Shown one piece after another: positions 24,823 to 33,862 of a DNA stretch of 64,000 nucleotides; positions within the stretch are counted from its first letter, which is position 1; each line of letters starts with the position of its first letter. The translations under genes and the position numbers were made by a program. Source of the DNA: Conexibacter sp. CPCC 206217 (GTDB lineage Bacteria > Actinomycetota > Thermoleophilia > Solirubrobacterales > Solirubrobacteraceae); NCBI RefSeq assembly GCF_030646165.1, contig NZ_JAUTDO010000002.1:682001-746000 (forward strand), read 5' to 3'. Below the pieces are notes generated by a model. The model made no database searches. It saw only the letters and a list, made by a program, of their open reading frames with translations, and was not told the DNA's origin.

Positions 24823-26568
24823 GTCGTCGCTCCCGTGCCGCGCACGCCCGGCAGCCACGGAGCCGCTCCCGCCACGGGCCGTCCGAGCACCCCCGTCGCC
24901 GCGCTCCCCACGCACAGCCGTTTCGACAAATGGATCGTTGATTTCATAGAACGGCACACTATTCTCGCCCTCCGGCGCTGTCAACGCCACCTCGCGGCGC
25001 GGCAGCCGCCGCCATGCGATCACCCCCGCGAGCGCGATCAGCGCGACGCTCGCGAGCGTCGTCAGCCGCAGCGACGCCATGAACGCGTCGCGCGCGCTGT
25101 CGAGCAGCTGCGCCGCCGCGTCGGGCGCCAGCCCGTCGGCGACAGCGAACGACGACCCGACCGAGCTGGCGGCGTGCTCGCGCAGCGCCTGCGGCACGAA
25201 CGGCAGCGGGCCGACGGAGGCGGCGTAGCCCGCGGCGAAGACGCTGCCGAGCACGCCGACGCCGAGGATCGCCCCCGTCATCCGCGTCGTGTCGTTGACG
25301 GCCGAGCCGACGCTGCTGCGCTCGGGGCTGACGCTGCGCATCACCGAGTCGGTCGTCGGCACGACGACGAGACCGATCCCGATCCCCTCCAGCACGCGGT
25401 TGAGGACGATCAGCGGCAGCGTCGCGACGAGCGGCTCGAATGCGAACGCGAGCGTCGCAAGCCCCAGCAGCGCGACGCCGGCCGTCACGACGACGTTGCG
25501 TCCCAGCCGGCGCACCAGCCGCGGCGCCGCGAACGCGCCGCCGAGCTGGCCGAGCGCCATCGGGACAAGGCACAGCCCCGCCACGAACGCGTCGACCCCC
25601 AGCACGTACTGCAGGTACTGCGTCAGCAGCAGCGACCAGCCGACGAGCGCGAAGTAGACGACCGCGATCGTCGTCGAGGCGGCCGCGTACTCGCGCGCGG
25701 CGAACAGCCGCAGGTCGACCATCGGGTGCGCGCAGCGCGACTCCCACCAGAGGAAGCCGGCGCACGTCGCGAAGCCGAGCGCGATCGGCACGAGCACCTC
25801 AGCTGAGCCCCAACCGTGCTCAGGCCCCGAGATCACGCCGTACAGCAGCAGCACGAGGCCGAGCACGGAGACGAGGAGGCCGGGCAGGTCGATCGGCGTG
25901 CACTGCCGTCTGCGCGGGACCCGCACCAGCAGCGGGGTCGCGACCAGCAGCGCGGCGCAGATCGGCACGTTGATGAGGAACGGCGCGCCCCAGCCGAAGC
26001 TGTCCACGAGCGCGCCGCCGACCAGCGGCCCGAGCACGATCCCGACCGTGCCGACCGCCGCCCAGACCGAGATCGCGCGCGCCCGTTCGCCCGGCTCGTC
26101 GAACAGCTGGACGATGATCGCGAGGCTCGTCGGGTACAGCAGCGCGGCGCCCGCGCCCATCGCGCAGCGCGCCGCGATCAGCAGCTCGGGAGTCGGCGCG
26201 AACGCTGCCAGCGCGGAGCTGGCGCCGAACCACGCGAGCCCGGCGATCAACACGCGGCGCCGGCCGAGGCGGTCGGCGAACGCGCCCGCGGTCAGGACGA
26301 GGCAGGCGAACGCGAGCCCGTAGCCGTCGACGATCCACAGCAGCTGCGAGGCCGACGCACGCAGGTCGCGCACGAGCGTCGGGATCGCGACGTTGACGAC
26401 CGTCGACTCGACGTTGAGCAGCACGACCGGGACGCACAGCACCAGCAGTGCGAGCCACCGGGCGTCGCGCGCGCCCGGCGGCCTCGGTCTGGAGTCGGGT
26501 TCGTCCGGCTCCGGCGCACCGCTCGCCGCGACCGACGGCGCGCCGTCGTCAGCGCGCGGTCCAGCCAC
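24442..26568 (-). CDS. MFS exporter (DHA2, 14-segment type) whose frame runs on into RidA
   Basis: The frame encodes a DHA2-type major facilitator exporter of about 530 residues (motif DRLGRRRVLIAGL, about 14 hydrophobic segments). It starts at a GTG overlapping the SDR by 20 bases. Usual relatives end soon after the last segment (WRRLPRR here). In this sequence no stop occurs: about 55 residues of linker follow and then a complete RidA domain to 24442, 708 residues in all. Part of the linker (24920-24984) is AT-rich, uses codons rare in the gene (AAT, AGT, TAT, TTT) and contains a consensus-like promoter, so it looks like former intergenic DNA. Either a true fusion or a lost stop; the MFS part itself is certain. 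Confidence 0.8.
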   Translation of the reverse strand: MAGPRADDGAPSVAASGAPEPDEPDSRPRPPGARDARWLALLVLCVPVVLLNVESTVVNVAIPTLVRDLRASASQLLWIVDGYGLAFACLVLTAGAFADRLGRRRVLIAGLAWFGASSALAAFAPTPELLIAARCAMGAGAALLYPTSLAIIVQLFDEPGERARAISVWAAVGTVGIVLGPLVGGALVDSFGWGAPFLINVPICAALLVATPLLVRVPRRRQCTPIDLPGLLVSVLGLVLLLYGVISGPEHGWGSAEVLVPIALGFATCAGFLWWESRCAHPMVDLRLFAAREYAAASTTIAVVYFALVGWSLLLTQYLQYVLGVDAFVAGLCLVPMALGQLGGAFAAPRLVRRLGRNVVVTAGVALLGLATLAFAFEPLVATLPLIVLNRVLEGIGIGLVVVPTTDSVMRSVSPERSSVGSAVNDTTRMTGAILGVGVLGSVFAAGYAASVGPLPFVPQALREHAASSVGSSFAVADGLAPDAAAQLLDSARDAFMASLRLTTLASVALIALAGVIAWRRLPRREVALTAPEGENSVPFYEINDPFVETAVRGERGDGGARTARGGSGSVAAGRARHGSDDVSAIHAAATADAPAPTGRYSQAVVAGELCFLAGQAPFTPAGELVPGDLEAQIRQCFNNLEAVATAAGTSLQRAVRIGVFLSPRVDIAEYNRVYAELIAQDPPPARTTVFSDFPGFDVEIDAVCLRA
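24956..24984 (-). promoter_or_regulatory. Consensus-like promoter before RidA, inside the MFS-RidA frame
   Basis: On the minus strand TTGACA (24984-24979), 17 bases, then TAGTGT (24961-24956): one of the closest matches to the vegetative promoter in the window. It lies 134 bases before the RidA GTG. Downstream, GTTTCGACAAATGGATC (24920-24936, forward) matches the locus motif. Confidence 0.65.
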
Positions 26569-27331
26569 CGTCGACCGCCAGGTTCGTGCCCGTCACGTAG
26601 GCGGAGGCGTCGGAGGCGAGGAATACGATCGGGCCCTTGATGTCCTCCGGCCCGGCCATCCGCGCCAGCGGCGTGCGCTGCGCGTACGCCTCGACGAACG
26701 CCGGATCCTGGTCGGTCTGCAGGCCCCCGGGGCTGATCGCGTTTGCGCGCACGCCCCATCTGCCGAGGTAGGTCGCGAGGTAGCGCGTGAACGCGAGCAT
26801 CCCGCCCTTGTCGTACGCGTACGGCACCGGCGTGGTCATGCCGCTGTCGCCGTAGACGCCGAAGTCGGGTCCGACGACGCCGTAGATCGACGCGATGTTG
26901 ACGATCGAGCCGGCGCGGCGGTGGATCATCTGCTCCGCGCACAGCTGCGTGATCAGGAACAGGCCCTCGCCGTTGACGCGGTGGGTCGCGGCGAAGTCCG
27001 ACGGCTCGGTCGCGAAGAAGTCGCCGCCGGCGCGGTGGACGGCGTTGTTGACGAGCACGTCGATGCGGCCGTGACGGCGCATCAGCTCATCGCGCAGCTC
27101 GCGGATCGAGTCCTCGTCGGCGAGGTCGAGCCGCTGCGCCCAGGCGCGCAGGCCGTGCGACGCCAGCTCCGCCGCGACCGCCTCGCACGCCTCGGCGTTG
27201 CGCGCGGCGAGCACGACGGTGGCGCCGTGCTCCGCCAACCCCTGCGCGATCCAGCGCCCGTACAGGCCCGCCCCGCCGGTGACGACGCAGACGCGTCCGT
27301 CGAGGCTGAAGCGGGTCGTCGCGTCCGTCAC
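26549..27331 (-). CDS. SDR-family oxidoreductase
   Basis: 260 residues. Cofactor motif TGGAGLYG, NNAV, Ser in NIASIYG, and an intact YAYDK at the Tyr/Lys position after an unusually long loop (PDFGVYGDSGMTTPVP), C-terminal AVDGGW. The long loop is typical of SDRs acting on sugar acids such as gluconate-type dehydrogenases. The GTG start overlaps the PLP-lyase stop (GTGA) and the end overlaps the MFS start by 20 bases. Confidence 0.9.
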   Translation of the reverse strand: MTDATTRFSLDGRVCVVTGGAGLYGRWIAQGLAEHGATVVLAARNAEACEAVAAELASHGLRAWAQRLDLADEDSIRELRDELMRRHGRIDVLVNNAVHRAGGDFFATEPSDFAATHRVNGEGLFLITQLCAEQMIHRRAGSIVNIASIYGVVGPDFGVYGDSGMTTPVPYAYDKGGMLAFTRYLATYLGRWGVRANAISPGGLQTDQDPAFVEAYAQRTPLARMAGPEDIKGPIVFLASDASAYVTGTNLAVDGGWTAR

Positions 27332-28431
27332 AGCATGCTCCCAGTCGTCTCGAGAATTCGTTCCACGTCGTTCAGCTCGACCGCGTCGAGCGGCGCCTCG
27401 CCGCCGAGCCGCCGGATCGCCGCCGCGTCCTTGAAGCCGGCGCCGGTCGCGATCGTCACGACGCGGTCGCCGGGGCCGACGCGGCCGGCGCGCACGTCGG
27501 CCTCCAGCCCCGCCAGCGCGACCGCACCGGCCGGCTCGACGAGCATCCCGTCGCGCCGCGCCAGCCGCGCCTGCACGTCCCAGACGACGTCGTCGTCGAC
27601 CTCGACGAGGTGCCCGCCGGTGCGGTCGAGCGCTGCGACGACGTCGGCGTCGTCGAACAGGACCGCGACCTGCAGCCCGGAGATCGCCGTCGTCGCCGGC
27701 TGCTCCAGCTGCGCGCCGGCGCCCTCCAGCGTGCGGCGCACGGTCGGACAGCCGCGCGGCTGCACGGCGACCAGCCGCGGCAGCGGGCCTGGCAGCTGCG
27801 CCGCCAGCTCGCGGTAGCCGTGCCAGATCGACGCGAACAGCCCGCCGCCGCCGATCGGCGCGTAGACGGCGGTCGCGTCAGGCGCCTGCTCGGCCAGCTC
27901 GTAGGCGATCGTCCTCGCGCCCGCCATCGCGTCGGGGCAGTAGCTGCGCGCGGTGACGAACGGCTCGCGGCCGTGCACCTGCGCGGCGCGCACCAGCTCG
28001 GCGGCTGCGCGCGCGGTCGCCGCGGCATCGTGGCCGAGGCCGCGCAACTCGATCACGTGCGCCCCGTGGGCGCGCACCTGGTCGAGCTTCGCGGCGGGCG
28101 CGCCGGGGACCGTGAAGAGCGTCAGCGGAAGCCCGGCGCGCGCGGCGTAGGCGGCGATCGCGGCGCCGCCGTTGCCGGACGACATCCCGACCACGCCGTT
28201 GCGGCCGTGCTCGCGCGCCCGTGTCGCCGCGACCGCCGCGATGCGGTCCTTGAACGAGCCGGTCGGGTTGAGGAACTCGCACTTGACCGCGACCGCGGCG
28301 CCGCCGGTCGCGATCCGCGAGTCGGCGCTCAGCGCCACCAGCGGCGTGTCGCCCTCGGCCAGCGAGATCGCCGCTGCCGGCGCCTGCACCGGCAGGCGCG
28401 CGCCGTGGCGGAAGATTCCGGGGCCGCTCAC
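27328..28431 (-). CDS. PLP-dependent lyase, threonine synthase/dehydratase type
   Basis: 367 residues, fold-type II PLP enzyme. The cofactor lysine is in NPTGSFKDR, the substrate loop is SSGNGGAA, the phosphate-binding loop is IGGGGLFAS, and VEPAGAVAL precedes the C-terminal part. Relatives are threonine synthases, threonine/serine dehydratases and diaminopropionate lyases. In this operon with RidA, which removes their 2-aminoacrylate product, a degradative ammonia-lyase role is favoured. GTG start and stop both overlap neighbours by 4 bases. Confidence 0.88.
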   Translation of the reverse strand: MSGPGIFRHGARLPVQAPAAAISLAEGDTPLVALSADSRIATGGAAVAVKCEFLNPTGSFKDRIAAVAATRAREHGRNGVVGMSSGNGGAAIAAYAARAGLPLTLFTVPGAPAAKLDQVRAHGAHVIELRGLGHDAAATARAAAELVRAAQVHGREPFVTARSYCPDAMAGARTIAYELAEQAPDATAVYAPIGGGGLFASIWHGYRELAAQLPGPLPRLVAVQPRGCPTVRRTLEGAGAQLEQPATTAISGLQVAVLFDDADVVAALDRTGGHLVEVDDDVVWDVQARLARRDGMLVEPAGAVALAGLEADVRAGRVGPGDRVVTIATGAGFKDAAAIRRLGGEAPLDAVELNDVERILETTGSML

Positions 28432-29867
28432 GAGCCGACCGGAACAGTCCGGCGCGGCAGCACGTCGGGCTCGACGGGGCAGATGCCCGGCGTGTCGACC
28501 TCGATCACCGTGCGCGCCAGCGTCCCGAACGCCGCGCGCCAGGCGATCGCGCCCTTCGCGACGATGATCTCGCGCTGGGCGGGGTCGATCCCGACGCTCG
28601 TCAGCTGCTCGCGGTGAAACGGCGGCACGCGCTCCTGCGTCAGCACGACCTCGGTGCCGCCGCAGTCGACGACGGCGGTCGTGCCCATCGAGAACGTCTG
28701 CCCCGACATCCACGTGCCCGCCGTCCTGTAGCGGCCGTCGGTGACGCGCACGACCGTGCCGTCGATCTGCACCGGCGCGCCGTGCATCGCATCGGTGCGC
28801 CCGCCGACCATGCCGCTGAAGGCCGCGCCCTCGCCCAGCTGCGCCGCCGCCAGCGCGGCGACCGCGTCGGCGATGATCACGACCGCGCCGCTCGCGCCCT
28901 GCCGCAGCAGCTCGTGCAGCAGCGCGGTGCCGTCGCCCGGACAGCCGCCGCCGACGTTGTCGCCGACGTCGGCGAGCACGACCGGCCGCAGCGGCGCGGC
29001 GATCGCGCGCGCGACCGCCTGCGCCGGAGCGGGACGGGTCGTGTGGAAGTCCTGGCGGTGCGCGCGGATGTCGCGCTCGGTCTCCTCGAGGATCGCCGTC
29101 GCGATGTGCCGGCGGCCCGGCTCGTGCACGACGAGCGCGCTGACGCCGGCGCGCTCGACGTCGCTGAAGGCGAAGCCGGCCGCGATCGAGACGCGCGCGA
29201 TGCCGGCGCGGTTGGCATGCCCGCGCAGCCGCTGCTGCAGCCCGCGCATCGGCTCCTGGGCGGTCCCCTGCTTCAGCAGCGACGCGAGGATCGGGACCTT
29301 CGCGACGAGCGTCTTGAGCCTGCGCCCGCCGAGCAGCTCGCGCATCAACGCCGCCGCCTCGCGGCCGCGCTCGCGCATGTCGACGTGCGGATACGTGTCG
29401 TACGCGATCACGACGTCGCAGCGTTCGACGAACGCGCGCGACGGATTGGCGTGCAGGTCGAGCACGACGACCAGCGGGACCCCGGGCCGCGCGTGCGCGA
29501 GCGCCTCCACGAGCGTGCGCTCCGGATCCTCGTCCTCCTCGGCGACCATCGCGCCGTGCAGGTTGAGCAGGATCCCGTCGAGCTCACCGGCCTGCTCGAC
29601 CGTCGCCAGCGCGCGCTCGAGGATGTGATCGAGCGCCTCCTGCGCGACGATCGGGCCGGGCCAGGCACCGGCCGCGAAGCACGGCACCAGCTCCAGCTCG
29701 GTCTCGTCGAGGAAGCCGCCGAGCACAGAACCGGTGTCGCGGTTGTGCGCGAAGACGGCCTCGCCCTCCAGCAGCTCGAACGCCTCGAAGTCCGCCAGCC
29801 GCGTGTGCCCGACCGCGTAGGTGTTGGTCTCGTGCCACATGCTGAGCACGGCGACGCGCCGGCTCAT
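28428..29867 (-). CDS. M81-family metallopeptidase (MlrC-like)
   Basis: 479 residues. The N-terminal MlrC part has HETNTYA, NLHGAMV, LDLHANP and the DTYPHVDMRERG segment; the C-terminal part has ADVGDNVGGGCPGDG, all typical of the microcystinase C family of zinc peptidases. The family is often found with peptide ABC importers and acts on unusual peptides or amide-linked hydroxyacids. Start overlaps the aminotransferase stop (ATGA). It is cytoplasmic and probably cleaves what the adjacent importer brings in. Confidence 0.9.
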   Translation of the reverse strand: MSRRVAVLSMWHETNTYAVGHTRLADFEAFELLEGEAVFAHNRDTGSVLGGFLDETELELVPCFAAGAWPGPIVAQEALDHILERALATVEQAGELDGILLNLHGAMVAEEDEDPERTLVEALAHARPGVPLVVVLDLHANPSRAFVERCDVVIAYDTYPHVDMRERGREAAALMRELLGGRRLKTLVAKVPILASLLKQGTAQEPMRGLQQRLRGHANRAGIARVSIAAGFAFSDVERAGVSALVVHEPGRRHIATAILEETERDIRAHRQDFHTTRPAPAQAVARAIAAPLRPVVLADVGDNVGGGCPGDGTALLHELLRQGASGAVVIIADAVAALAAAQLGEGAAFSGMVGGRTDAMHGAPVQIDGTVVRVTDGRYRTAGTWMSGQTFSMGTTAVVDCGGTEVVLTQERVPPFHREQLTSVGIDPAQREIIVAKGAIAWRAAFGTLARTVIEVDTPGICPVEPDVLPRRTVPVGS

Positions 29868-31111
29868 GCGAGCGCGACGTCCCCGTGCTCGCTCGCCGAG
29901 CCCAGCCGCGCGAGCGCCGCGTCGACACGCGCGACCGTGTCGCGCAGCTCGTCCGTGCGGTGCGCGTCGGAGACGAACCAGAGCCCGCGGCCCGTCGTCC
30001 AGATGCCGGCGTCCGCAAGCGCGCGGTGCAGCTGCAACGCGCCGCCGCCCACCGCCGGCTCCAGCGCGACCGTGAAGGCGACCGGCAGCCCCTCGATCCG
30101 CAGCGGCACGCGGCGTCGCTGCGCCAGCTCGCCGAGCTGCGCCATCAGCTCGACGCCGTAGGCGTTGAGCCGCTCGTACGGCGGATCGGCCTCCAGCACC
30201 GCGAGCGTCGCGACGACCGCGGCCGATGCCATCACCGACGCGTTGAACGTGCCGGCGTGATTGATCGTGCCGTCGCCGAGGCGGTCCATCAGGTCCGCAC
30301 GGCCGGCGAACGCGGCGACCGGCCAGCCGCCCGCCATCGCCTTGCCGTAGGTCGCGAGGTCCGGCGTCACGCCGAAGTGCTCGACGGCGCCGCCGAGCGC
30401 GAGCCGGAAGCCGGTGATGACCTCGTCGAAGATCAGGATCGTGCCGTGCTCGTCGCACGCGCGCCGCACCTCCTGCAGGTAGCCGGCGGCGGGCGGGAAG
30501 GCGCCGCTGTTGAACATCACCGGCTCCATGATCACCGCCGCCACGTCGCCGTCGGCGAGCGCGCGGCGCAGCGCGTCGACGTCGCTCCACGGCACCAGCC
30601 GGGTGCCGTCGAGCGCGGCCGCCGGCTGCCCGACGCTCGCGGGCACGGGCTCGGTCGCGGCGAGGTCGAGCAGGACCGTGTCGCCCCAGCCGTGGTAGTG
30701 GCCGGTCACGCGCACGATCTGCTCGCGACCGGTGACCGCGCGCGCCAGCCGCAGCGCGGCGTGCACGACCTCGCTGCCGGTCATCCCGAAGCGCACGCGC
30801 TCGGCCCATCCGACCGCCTCGCAGAAGCGCTCGGCGGCGAGCACCTCGAGCGGGTGCTGCGCGCCGTAGACCATTCCGTCGGCGCATGCCATCGCGACGG
30901 CGCCGTTGATCCCGGCGTGCGAGTGGCCGAGCAGCATCGGCCCCTGGCCGAGCGCGTAGTCGATGTACTCCTTGCCGTCGACGTCCCAGATCCGCGCGCC
31001 CTCTCCGCGCGCGAAGAAGTACTCCGCCGCGCTGAGGCGGACGTTCGAGTTGACCCCGCCTGGAACGCGGGCGAGGGCTCGCTCGGCGAGCTGTTCGGAA
31101 CTCTTCGACAT
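29864..31111 (-). CDS. Class III aminotransferase, glutamate-1-semialdehyde aminomutase-like
   Basis: 415 residues, fold-type I PLP enzyme. FDEVITGFR supplies the PLP Asp and YGKAMAGGWP the Schiff-base Lys; GGVNSNVR at the N terminus resembles HemL. It is not beside tetrapyrrole genes and shares an operon with M81 peptidase and an importer, so transamination of an imported amino compound is more likely than heme synthesis. AAAGG lies 6 bases before the ATG. The importer gene ends 35 bases upstream, so both are probably one transcript. Confidence 0.88.
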   Translation of the reverse strand: MSKSSEQLAERALARVPGGVNSNVRLSAAEYFFARGEGARIWDVDGKEYIDYALGQGPMLLGHSHAGINGAVAMACADGMVYGAQHPLEVLAAERFCEAVGWAERVRFGMTGSEVVHAALRLARAVTGREQIVRVTGHYHGWGDTVLLDLAATEPVPASVGQPAAALDGTRLVPWSDVDALRRALADGDVAAVIMEPVMFNSGAFPPAAGYLQEVRRACDEHGTILIFDEVITGFRLALGGAVEHFGVTPDLATYGKAMAGGWPVAAFAGRADLMDRLGDGTINHAGTFNASVMASAAVVATLAVLEADPPYERLNAYGVELMAQLGELAQRRRVPLRIEGLPVAFTVALEPAVGGGALQLHRALADAGIWTTGRGLWFVSDAHRTDELRDTVARVDAALARLGSASEHGDVALA

Positions 31112-31146
31112 CAGTGGCCTTTCGCGGTTCTGAAGTGGGGGGACAG

Positions 31147-32001
31147 CTAGCCGGTCGCCGCCGCGGACCCCAGCAGGGGGGTCGCGCCGATCAGCTCGCG
31201 GGTGTACTCGTGCTCGGGCGCGGCGTAGATGTCCGCGGCCGGGCCGCGCTCGACGACGGCGCCGGCGAGCATCACGACGAGGTCGTCGCAGAGGAAGCGC
31301 ATCACGCGCATGTCGTGCGAGATCACCAACATCCCGAACTGGTGCTCGCGCCGCAGCTCGGCCAGCAGGTTGAGGATCTGCGCCTGCACCGACACGTCGA
31401 GCGCGGAGGTCGGCTCGTCGGCGACGATGAAGTCGGGCTCCAGCGCCAGCGCGCGCGCGATCGCCACACGCTGCAGCTGCCCGCCCGAGAGCGTGCGCAC
31501 GCGGCGCCCGGCGAGCCGCGCCGGCAGGCCGACGTCGCTCAGCAGCTGCTCGACGCGGGCGGCGCGCGTCTCGCGCGTGCCGATCCCGTGGACCTTCAGC
31601 GGGTCGGACACGACGGCGCGGACCGACAGGCGCGGGTTCAGCGAGCTGCGCGGATCCTGAAAGACCATCGCGACGCGGCGGCCGAGCTGGCGGCGCATCT
31701 CCAGCGAGCGGTCGGCGACGTCCAGCTCGCCGCAGCGGACCGTGCCGCTGGTCGGCCGCTGCAGTCCGACGAGCGAGCGCGCCAGCGTCGACTTGCCCGA
31801 GCCGGACTCGCCGACGATCCCGAGCACGCGGCCGCGCCGCACCGCGACCGAGACGCCGCGGACGGCGTCGACGGTCTGCTGCCCGAGCGGCGTCGTGACG
31901 GTGAAGGAGACGCACAGCTGCTCGCAGCGCAGCGTGGTGGCGGCGTCTTCGGCGGTCGGGGCGGCGGCGGGCGCGCCGGACGCGGTGGGTTCGGCGCTCA
32001 T
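31147..32001 (-). CDS. Peptide-type ABC importer ATPase (OppF-like)
   Basis: 284 residues. Walker A GESGSGKS, signature [15 protein letters not shown], Walker [13 protein letters not shown], and the switch His in VISHDM. After an Ala-rich start of about 20 residues the ATPase core is complete, but the chain ends soon after [10 protein letters not shown], so the C-terminal oligopeptide-type extension with its Cys cluster, present in the partner ATPase, is missing. ATG overlaps the OppD-like stop. It drives uptake together with the next four genes. Confidence 0.92.
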   Translation of the reverse strand: MSAEPTASGAPAAAPTAEDAATTLRCEQLCVSFTVTTPLGQQTVDAVRGVSVAVRRGRVLGIVGESGSGKSTLARSLVGLQRPTSGTVRCGELDVADRSLEMRRQLGRRVAMVFQDPRSSLNPRLSVRAVVSDPLKVHGIGTRETRAARVEQLLSDVGLPARLAGRRVRTLSGGQLQRVAIARALALEPDFIVADEPTSALDVSVQAQILNLLAELRREHQFGMLVISHDMRVMRFLCDDLVVMLAGAVVERGPAADIYAAPEHEYTRELIGATPLLGSAAATG

Positions 32002-33002
32002 CGGCTCGACCCCGCGACCGGCTCGACGCCGACGGCGCCCGGCGCCGTCTCGACGAGCGGGAAATGGCACAGCACCGTGCGGCCTCCTCCGATCGGCGCG
32101 ACCGCGGGCGGGCGCGCGACACGACACTGCTCCGCCGCCCGCGGGCAGCGGTCCTGGAAGCGGCAGGCGGTCGCGAAGTCGGCCGGCGCCGGCACGACGC
32201 CGACGATCTGCGCCAGCCGTGCACGGCCCTCCTCCAGCGAGCGGCTCGCCTCGATCAGGCCCGCCGTATACGGATGCGCGGAGCGCGCCAGCACGTCCTG
32301 CGTCGGCCCCAGCTCGACGAGGTCGCCGGCATACATCACGGCGACGCGGTCGGCGACGCCGGCGACGAGGCCGAGGTCGTGCGAGACCAGCACGAGCGCG
32401 AACTGCAGCTCGTCGCGCAGCCGTCTCAGCAGCCGCATGATCCCGGCCTGCACCGTCACGTCGAGCGCGGTCGTCGGCTCGTCGGCGATCACGACTCTGG
32501 GCTTGCGCGCGATCGCCATCGCGATCAGCACGCGCTGGCGCTGGCCGCCCGACAGCTGGTGCGGGAACGCCTCCAGGAAGCGGTCGGTCTCGTCGAGCTG
32601 GACCGCCCGCAGCAGCTCCTCCGCGGAGCGCTCGGCGTCGTCGCCGAGCGCCTGCTTCAGCTGCGCCTTCACCTTCATGCTCGGGTTCAGGCTGACGAGC
32701 GCGTCCTGGTAGATCATCGCGATCCCGCTGCCGCGCAGCGCGCGCTTCTGCGCGTTGCTCATCGCGTGCATGTCGCGCCCGCCGAACAGCACCTGGCCGC
32801 CGACGTAGGCGGTCTTCGGCTCCAGCCCGAGCATCGTCAGGCCCAGCAGCGTCTTGCCGCTGCCGGACTCGCCGACGATCCCGACCGTCTCGCCGGGGAC
32901 GAGGTCGAGGCTGACGTCGCGCAGCAGCTGCGTCTCTCCGTACTGCTGCGGGAACGTCAGCGTCAGGTCGCGAACGCTGAGAACGTGGTCGGTCATCGTC
33001 AT
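31998..33002 (-). CDS. Peptide-type ABC importer ATPase (OppD-like)
   Basis: 334 residues. Walker A GESGSGKT, signature LSGGQRQRVLIAMAI, Walker B VVIADEPTTALD, switch His in LVSHDLG. The C-terminal oligo-HPY extension is intact with HPYTAGLIEA and the cysteine cluster ACRFQDRCPRAAEQC, which can hold an iron-sulfur cluster in this family. Start ATG (33002) overlaps the permease stop; a second ATG lies two codons later. It pairs with the OppF-like protein as a heterodimeric ATPase. Confidence 0.93.
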   Translation of the reverse strand: MTMTDHVLSVRDLTLTFPQQYGETQLLRDVSLDLVPGETVGIVGESGSGKTLLGLTMLGLEPKTAYVGGQVLFGGRDMHAMSNAQKRALRGSGIAMIYQDALVSLNPSMKVKAQLKQALGDDAERSAEELLRAVQLDETDRFLEAFPHQLSGGQRQRVLIAMAIARKPRVVIADEPTTALDVTVQAGIMRLLRRLRDELQFALVLVSHDLGLVAGVADRVAVMYAGDLVELGPTQDVLARSAHPYTAGLIEASRSLEEGRARLAQIVGVVPAPADFATACRFQDRCPRAAEQCRVARPPAVAPIGGGRTVLCHFPLVETAPGAVGVEPVAGSSR

Positions 33003-33862
33003 CGGTCCAGGCTGATGTCGGCGATCATGCGGTCGGCGATCGCGTTGAGCACGAGCGCGGTGATCGCGATCGCGATGCCGGGGAACAGCGAGGTCCACCA
33101 GACGCCGGAGAAGATCAGCTCCTGCCCCTCCTGGATCATGCCGCCCCACGACGGGGTCGGAGGGCGCACGCCGGCGCCGAGGTAGGACAGTCCGGCCTCC
33201 ACCAGGATCGCGTCGGCGGCGATCGTCATCTGGTAGACGAGCAGCGTCGGCAGCACGTTGATGCCGACGTGGTAGCCGAGCACGCGCCGCCGGCTGGAGC
33301 CGACCAGTCTCGCCGCCTCAACGTACTCCTGCGTCGTCTCGCGCCGCACGAGGCTGCGCACGAAGCGCGCGACCTGCGCCGAGTAGACGAACGCGACGAC
33401 GATCACGACGGTCCACACGCCGGGACCGATCGCGATCGCCAGCACGAGCGCCAGCAGCGTCGCGGGGAAGGCCAGCACGACGTCCATCAGGCGCATCAGG
33501 ACGCTGTCGCCGAAGCGGCCGCTGACGGCCGCCGCGGCGCCGATCGCGCCGCCGACCAGCAGCGACAGGACCGCTGCCGCGAGGCCGACTGTCCAGGTCG
33601 CGCGTGCGCCGGTGATCACGCGGCTGAAGACGTCGCGCCCGAACGCGTCGGTGCCGAACGGGTGCGCGAAGGAGGGCGACCGCAGGCGGTCGGCGACGAC
33701 GCCGGTGGTCGGCGACGGCAGCACCAGCGGCAGCAGCAGCACGACGAGCGCGACGAAGGCGGCGACCACGACCATGCGGCCGGAGCCGGAGCGCCAGAGG
33801 CGCGCGAGCGGACCGGCCGCCCGCTCCACGACCGGCGCCTGCACCGTTGGGACGGCGCTCAT
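32999..33862 (-). CDS. Peptide-type ABC importer permease (OppC-like)
   Basis: 287 residues with about six membrane segments. HPFGTDAFGRDVFSRV near the N terminus and the EYVEAARLVGSS coupling loop are OppC hallmarks. The end WGGMIQEGQELIFSG with a final hydrophobic helix is also typical. The start overlaps the OppB-like stop and its own stop overlaps the OppD-like start, so all importer parts are coupled. Confidence 0.93.
   Translation of the reverse strand: MSAVPTVQAPVVERAAGPLARLWRSGSGRMVVVAAFVALVVLLLPLVLPSPTTGVVADRLRSPSFAHPFGTDAFGRDVFSRVITGARATWTVGLAAAVLSLLVGGAIGAAAAVSGRFGDSVLMRLMDVVLAFPATLLALVLAIAIGPGVWTVVIVVAFVYSAQVARFVRSLVRRETTQEYVEAARLVGSSRRRVLGYHVGINVLPTLLVYQMTIAADAILVEAGLSYLGAGVRPPTPSWGGMIQEGQELIFSGVWWTSLFPGIAIAITALVLNAIADRMIADISLDR

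Noticed and set aside
29864-31111. hemL (heme synthesis) for the aminotransferase
   Set aside because: No tetrapyrrole genes nearby; operon with importer, peptidase and lyase points to catabolism. Similarity alone does not decide.
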